A stretch of 64,000 nucleotides of DNA from Clostridium tunisiense TJ (lineage in GTDB: Bacteria; Bacillota; Clostridia; Clostridiales; Clostridiaceae), in assembly GCF_000300195.1 (NCBI RefSeq), contig NZ_AMQH01000006.1:1-64000 (forward strand), given 5' to 3'. Made by a program: the position numbers and the translations under genes. Numbering within the stretch: position 1 is the first letter of the stretch; each line of letters opens with the position of its first letter. Of the stretch, positions 61,810 through 64,000 are shown piece after piece. The notes beneath the pieces are model-generated. The model was not told the DNA's origin, did no database searches, and saw only the letters and a program-made list of their open reading frames with translations.

Positions 61810-61919
61810 TATTTCACACTATATAATTGTTTCTAGAGAAATTAAAGAAAAACTTTCTATTATTGAGAAATTGCTTAATAAATAGATTGCTATTCAAATT
61901 ATTTACATATTAATTTTTA

Positions 61920-61947
61920 AGGGAAGTCATCTGACTTCCCTAATTTT
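61920..61947. terminator. Bidirectional terminator
   Basis: Perfect 10-bp stem (61920-61929 with 61932-61941) with T-rich sequence on both sides, between the convergent NmrA-like and cat genes. Confidence 0.85.
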
Positions 61948-61971
61948 GTTTTATAAAATATTGTAATGAAC

Positions 61972-62631
61972 TTATTTATATGTTAACCAAATTTGAAAAT
62001 CTGATGCTAATTCTTGTACCTCATTAATAAATCTACTGGTATGATACCCATCACAAACTGCATGGTGAACCTGAATGGATATAGGAATAAATGTTTTATT
62101 ATTTTGTTCAAAATATTTACCAAGGGTAAATATAGGAGTTAAATAGGTTCCATCATCCTGTATATTAAGATTAAAGCCAGTAAAACTCACCCAAGGTATG
62201 CAAGATATAGGGAATGTATTGGTTGATTCATTGAGCTTCGGTTCAAAACTCATAATGTGCCCATAGGTTTTAATATCCTCAAGATATTTATTATAAAAAC
62301 CTGAAAAACTTTCTTCATACTCTGTCCAGATACTTGAAAATGTTTTATTATCCTCATGAAAGATAGTGTAATTTGGACTCATACTATCCCAGTATCCTAA
62401 ATTATTATTTTCATCAAAACAGATGCGGAATTCCTCATGGTTATTTACCACAGTTGCAATGATATAAATAAGTGTTGGGTACAGTTTAAGTTTTTTTAGT
62501 CTAATGTGATTCAGTAAATTTGTTATTTCTATATTTGCTGTCATGCTATAAGTGCATTTAACAGAATTGAAATAGTGTTCAAAATATGGTTTTCTATCCC
62601 AATGTTCAGTATCTATTAAATTAAATTTCAT
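61972..62631 (-). CDS. cat: Type A chloramphenicol acetyltransferase
   Basis: 219 aa, full length for CatA-type enzymes. Catalytic His lies in QVHHAVCDGYHTSRF; also visible are DRKPYFEHYF near the N-terminus, IPWVSFTGFNL (stabilising Ser) and PIFTLGKYFEQ. It acetylates the 3-hydroxyl of chloramphenicol using acetyl-CoA. The gene is preceded by a leader peptide and an SD-sequestering hairpin (62638-62695), the layout of drug-inducible cat genes. No plasmid or transposon genes are adjacent, so it looks chromosomal, in the CatP/CatQ neighbourhood of clostridial cats. Confidence 0.92.
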   Translation of the reverse strand: MKFNLIDTEHWDRKPYFEHYFNSVKCTYSMTANIEITNLLNHIRLKKLKLYPTLIYIIATVVNNHEEFRICFDENNNLGYWDSMSPNYTIFHEDNKTFSSIWTEYEESFSGFYNKYLEDIKTYGHIMSFEPKLNESTNTFPISCIPWVSFTGFNLNIQDDGTYLTPIFTLGKYFEQNNKTFIPISIQVHHAVCDGYHTSRFINEVQELASDFQIWLTYK

Positions 62632-62637
62632 AATTTT

Positions 62638-62675
62638 AGCCTCCTAAAAATTTCGTTAACTTATTTTAGCAGGCT
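62638..62675 (-). promoter_or_regulatory. SD-sequestering hairpin of the cat attenuator
   Basis: On the transcript AGCCTGCTAAAAT pairs with ATTTTTAGGAGGCT, one mismatch, burying the cat ribosome site AGGAGG (complement of 62640-62645). The upstream arm overlaps the last codons and stop of the leader peptide. Confidence 0.85.
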
Positions 62676-62695
62676 ATCTTAATTGAGATAATCAC
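62666..62695 (-). CDS. cat leader peptide (9 codons)
   Basis: GTG start with GGAGGG 6 nt upstream; the peptide reads MIISIKIAC and stops inside the left arm of the attenuator stem. A ribosome stalled here by chloramphenicol would open the hairpin. The length matches the 9-10 codon leaders of cat-86 and catA112, though the sequence differs. Confidence 0.8.
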   Translation of the reverse strand: MIISIKIAC

Positions 62696-62727
62696 TTTAC
62701 GCCCTCCAAACCTATATATTTGTTTGT

Positions 62728-62756
62728 ATTATAGCATATCTACTACATTGTATCAA
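62728..62756 (-). promoter_or_regulatory. cat promoter
   Basis: On the minus strand TTGATA (complement of 62751-62756), 17 nt, TATAAT (complement of 62728-62733), about 20 nt before the leader ribosome site. Confidence 0.85.
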
Positions 62757-62801
62757 TTGCCAACCTTCACCTAAAATATAGTTTATAAATTATTTTGTAA
62801 T

Positions 62802-62815
62802 TTGATTTCAATCAC
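62802..62815. promoter_or_regulatory. FNR/CRP-like half-palindrome upstream of the DUF438 gene
   Basis: TTGAT-TTCA-ATCAC differs from TTGAT-N4-ATCAA at one base. It lies about 140 nt upstream of the hemerythrin-like gene. An additional TAGCC/GGCTA hairpin (62876-62890) lies closer. Binding is only suggested. Confidence 0.35.
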
Positions 62816-62955
62816 ATTCAATTCCTAAAATTCTTTGTACAATTAATACATAGTCAAGCACAAAATTTAGTTCAATAGCCTTACTGGCTAAGACTTTATG
62901 AATTACAAAGAAGAATTTTTTTAGATAAATATTATGGTTGTGAGGAGGTATTATT

Positions 62956-63711
62956 ATGAATGAAAAACGTATTGAAAAACTAACTCAAGTGCTTAAAAGG
63001 TTAAATACTGAAGGAGTTACTGAGGAGAGTAGAAAAGAAGCTCTTGATATTGTTGCTAATATAGATCCTATAGAGTTATCCATTGCAGAGCAAAGATTAA
63101 TTGAAGAAGGAATGCACCCAGAGGATTTAAGACATTTGTGTGATATTCACATGGAGGTTTTAAGTGATGAGCTAGTGAAGCTTAGAAAGAAAATTCAACC
63201 TGGTCATATGCTAGATACCTTAATTGTGGAGCATGAGAAGATAAAGGAATTTTTAACTGAAGTGGAGGCTTTAAACTTTTTAATTCAAAAATTAAATAGC
63301 TATGAGGAAGGGCCAGAGTTATTTAGAGAAATGGCTGTCCTTGCAAATAATATTTTAGAGGCAGAAAAACATCATCAAAGAGAGGAAGATGTGCTATTCC
63401 CTGAACTTGAAAAAAGAAATATCACTGGCCCAACTAGAATAATGAGAATGGAACATGAAGACCTTAGAGCAAGAAAAAAGGTTCTTAGAGAAACCTCAGA
63501 ATTAGCTCCTTCACTAGATTTTGCTCTATGTAAATCACTAATTGACGAAACCTCAAAGTACCTTGTGTTCCAGTTAAGAGATCATATTTATAAAGAAAAT
63601 TATATTTTATATCCTACAGCTGTAGATGCAATAAAAGAAAAAGAAATCTGGAAGGAAATGAAGGAAAAGTGTGATGTTATTGGCTACTGCCCCTTCACTC
63701 CAGAAGTGTAA
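62956..63711 (+). CDS. DUF438 and hemerythrin-like (HHE) domain protein
   Basis: 251 aa. The first about 85 residues (KRLNTEGVTEESRKEALDIV, IDPIELSIAEQRLIEEGMHPEDLRHLC) form DUF438; then a hemerythrin-like helical bundle (HEKIKEFLTEVEAL, EKHHQREEDVLFPELE, MEHEDLRARKK, LRDHIYKENYILYP) supplies the His/Glu ligands of a di-iron site. The C-terminal PAS domain present in many relatives is missing. Likely senses or handles O2 or NO. GAGGAGG precedes the ATG. The next gene encodes a DUF2249 protein, a frequent partner. Confidence 0.88.
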   Translation: MNEKRIEKLTQVLKRLNTEGVTEESRKEALDIVANIDPIELSIAEQRLIEEGMHPEDLRHLCDIHMEVLSDELVKLRKKIQPGHMLDTLIVEHEKIKEFLTEVEALNFLIQKLNSYEEGPELFREMAVLANNILEAEKHHQREEDVLFPELEKRNITGPTRIMRMEHEDLRARKKVLRETSELAPSLDFALCKSLIDETSKYLVFQLRDHIYKENYILYPTAVDAIKEKEIWKEMKEKCDVIGYCPFTPEV

Positions 63712-63741
63712 GCATTAAGCTAAGGATTAAAATATTAATAT

Positions 63742-63795
63742 ATAGGAAACCAAAATTAATCCAAACTTATACCTTCTTCTATCTCGGTTTCCTTA
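63742..63795 (+). terminator. Possible terminator or leader hairpin between DUF438 and DUF2249 genes
   Basis: AGGAAACC (about 63743-63750) pairs with GGTTTCCT after a 35-nt loop; CCTTAAGG adjoins. Weak, long-looped structure. Confidence 0.4.
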
Positions 63796-63912
63796 AGGCT
63801 TTTAGAAAAGAATAAATTAAAGTTTTCATAACAAAGCCTATAATAAGTTGTAACAAACACTGCCTAGGGCTACCTTTAGTCCATGGACAAAAAATATAAG
63901 GAGATGTTAACT

Positions 63913-64000
63913 ATGTCACAATTTGCTGCACAAGTAGATGCAAGAAAATATGAACCCAAAGACAAACACGCTGTTATTTTTCAAACCTTTTTCGACTTAA
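63913..64000 (+). CDS. DUF2249-domain protein (partial, N-terminus)
   Basis: The window ends after 29 codons. ATG 63913 follows AAGGAG by 8 nt. The residues DARKYEPKDKHAVIFQTFFD match the start of DUF2249 domains (LDvR-x-PxxRHxxIFxxFD). These small TusA-like proteins commonly sit beside hemerythrin/DUF438 genes in anaerobes, as here. Confidence 0.75.
   Translation, partial: MSQFAAQVDARKYEPKDKHAVIFQTFFDL

Noticed and set aside
1..64000. CRISPR array, tRNA, rRNA, integrase or intact insertion sequence
   Set aside because: No regularly spaced direct repeats, no tRNA-like cloverleaf or rRNA segments, and no recombinase or transposase catalytic domain were recognised.

Overview
The window looks like chromosomal DNA of a low-GC Firmicute, most likely a Clostridium-type anaerobe. 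It is AT-rich, nearly every gene has a strong AGGAGG-type Shine-Dalgarno, and there are a T-box leader, sigma-54/PRD regulation, DUF4179 anti-sigma factors and a DUF438 hemerythrin protein. No rRNA, tRNA, CRISPR array, prophage or intact insertion sequence was seen.

Layout. (1) 0-7.7 kb: tail of a CAP-domain protein, a DegV protein, a T-box-controlled archaeal-type AspRS, MurA with Asp in place of the fosfomycin-target Cys, and HflX behind a long leader with short ORFs and a terminator. (2) 8-24 kb: secreted CAP-domain proteins (six copies or fragments, all on +) sharing promoter, leader and terminator. Between them lie a ugp-like sugar/glycerol-phosphate ABC operon, a TudS/DUF523 protein, a VanZ protein, lipoproteins, an S66 peptidase, a truncated Rpn-type fragment and a CPBP protease. 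(3) 24-33 kb: a minus-strand run of small accessory enzymes (Uma2, P-loop kinase, NUDIX, cytidine/blasticidin-type deaminase, two GNATs, CPBP, methyltransferase, esterase) with decayed gene fragments between them. (4) 33-39 kb: an ECF sigma/DUF4179 anti-sigma pair, a lipoprotein and an orphan LevR-type activator. (5) 40-52 kb: SDR, a WYL regulator divergent from a UvrA-like ATPase, a hydrolase, an ABC exporter, and a LysR/MATE divergent pair. (6) 51-60 kb: two small paralogous proteins, a CNNM/CorC transporter, a FUSC protein, a diguanylate cyclase and a second ECF sigma/anti-sigma pair. (7) 60-64 kb: an autoregulated MarR/NmrA operon, a chloramphenicol acetyltransferase behind a translational attenuator, and DUF438 and DUF2249 genes.

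The most interesting signals are: the CAP family, where two upstream copies are truncated and fused to the leader of the next copy, with breakpoints in nearly the same leader position; the cat and hflX leaders, both apparently ribosome-sensing attenuators; a second T-box module without a Stem I; the Asp-type MurA; and many short gene remnants showing recent duplication and deletion. Start codons were reassigned where a Shine-Dalgarno favours an internal start.
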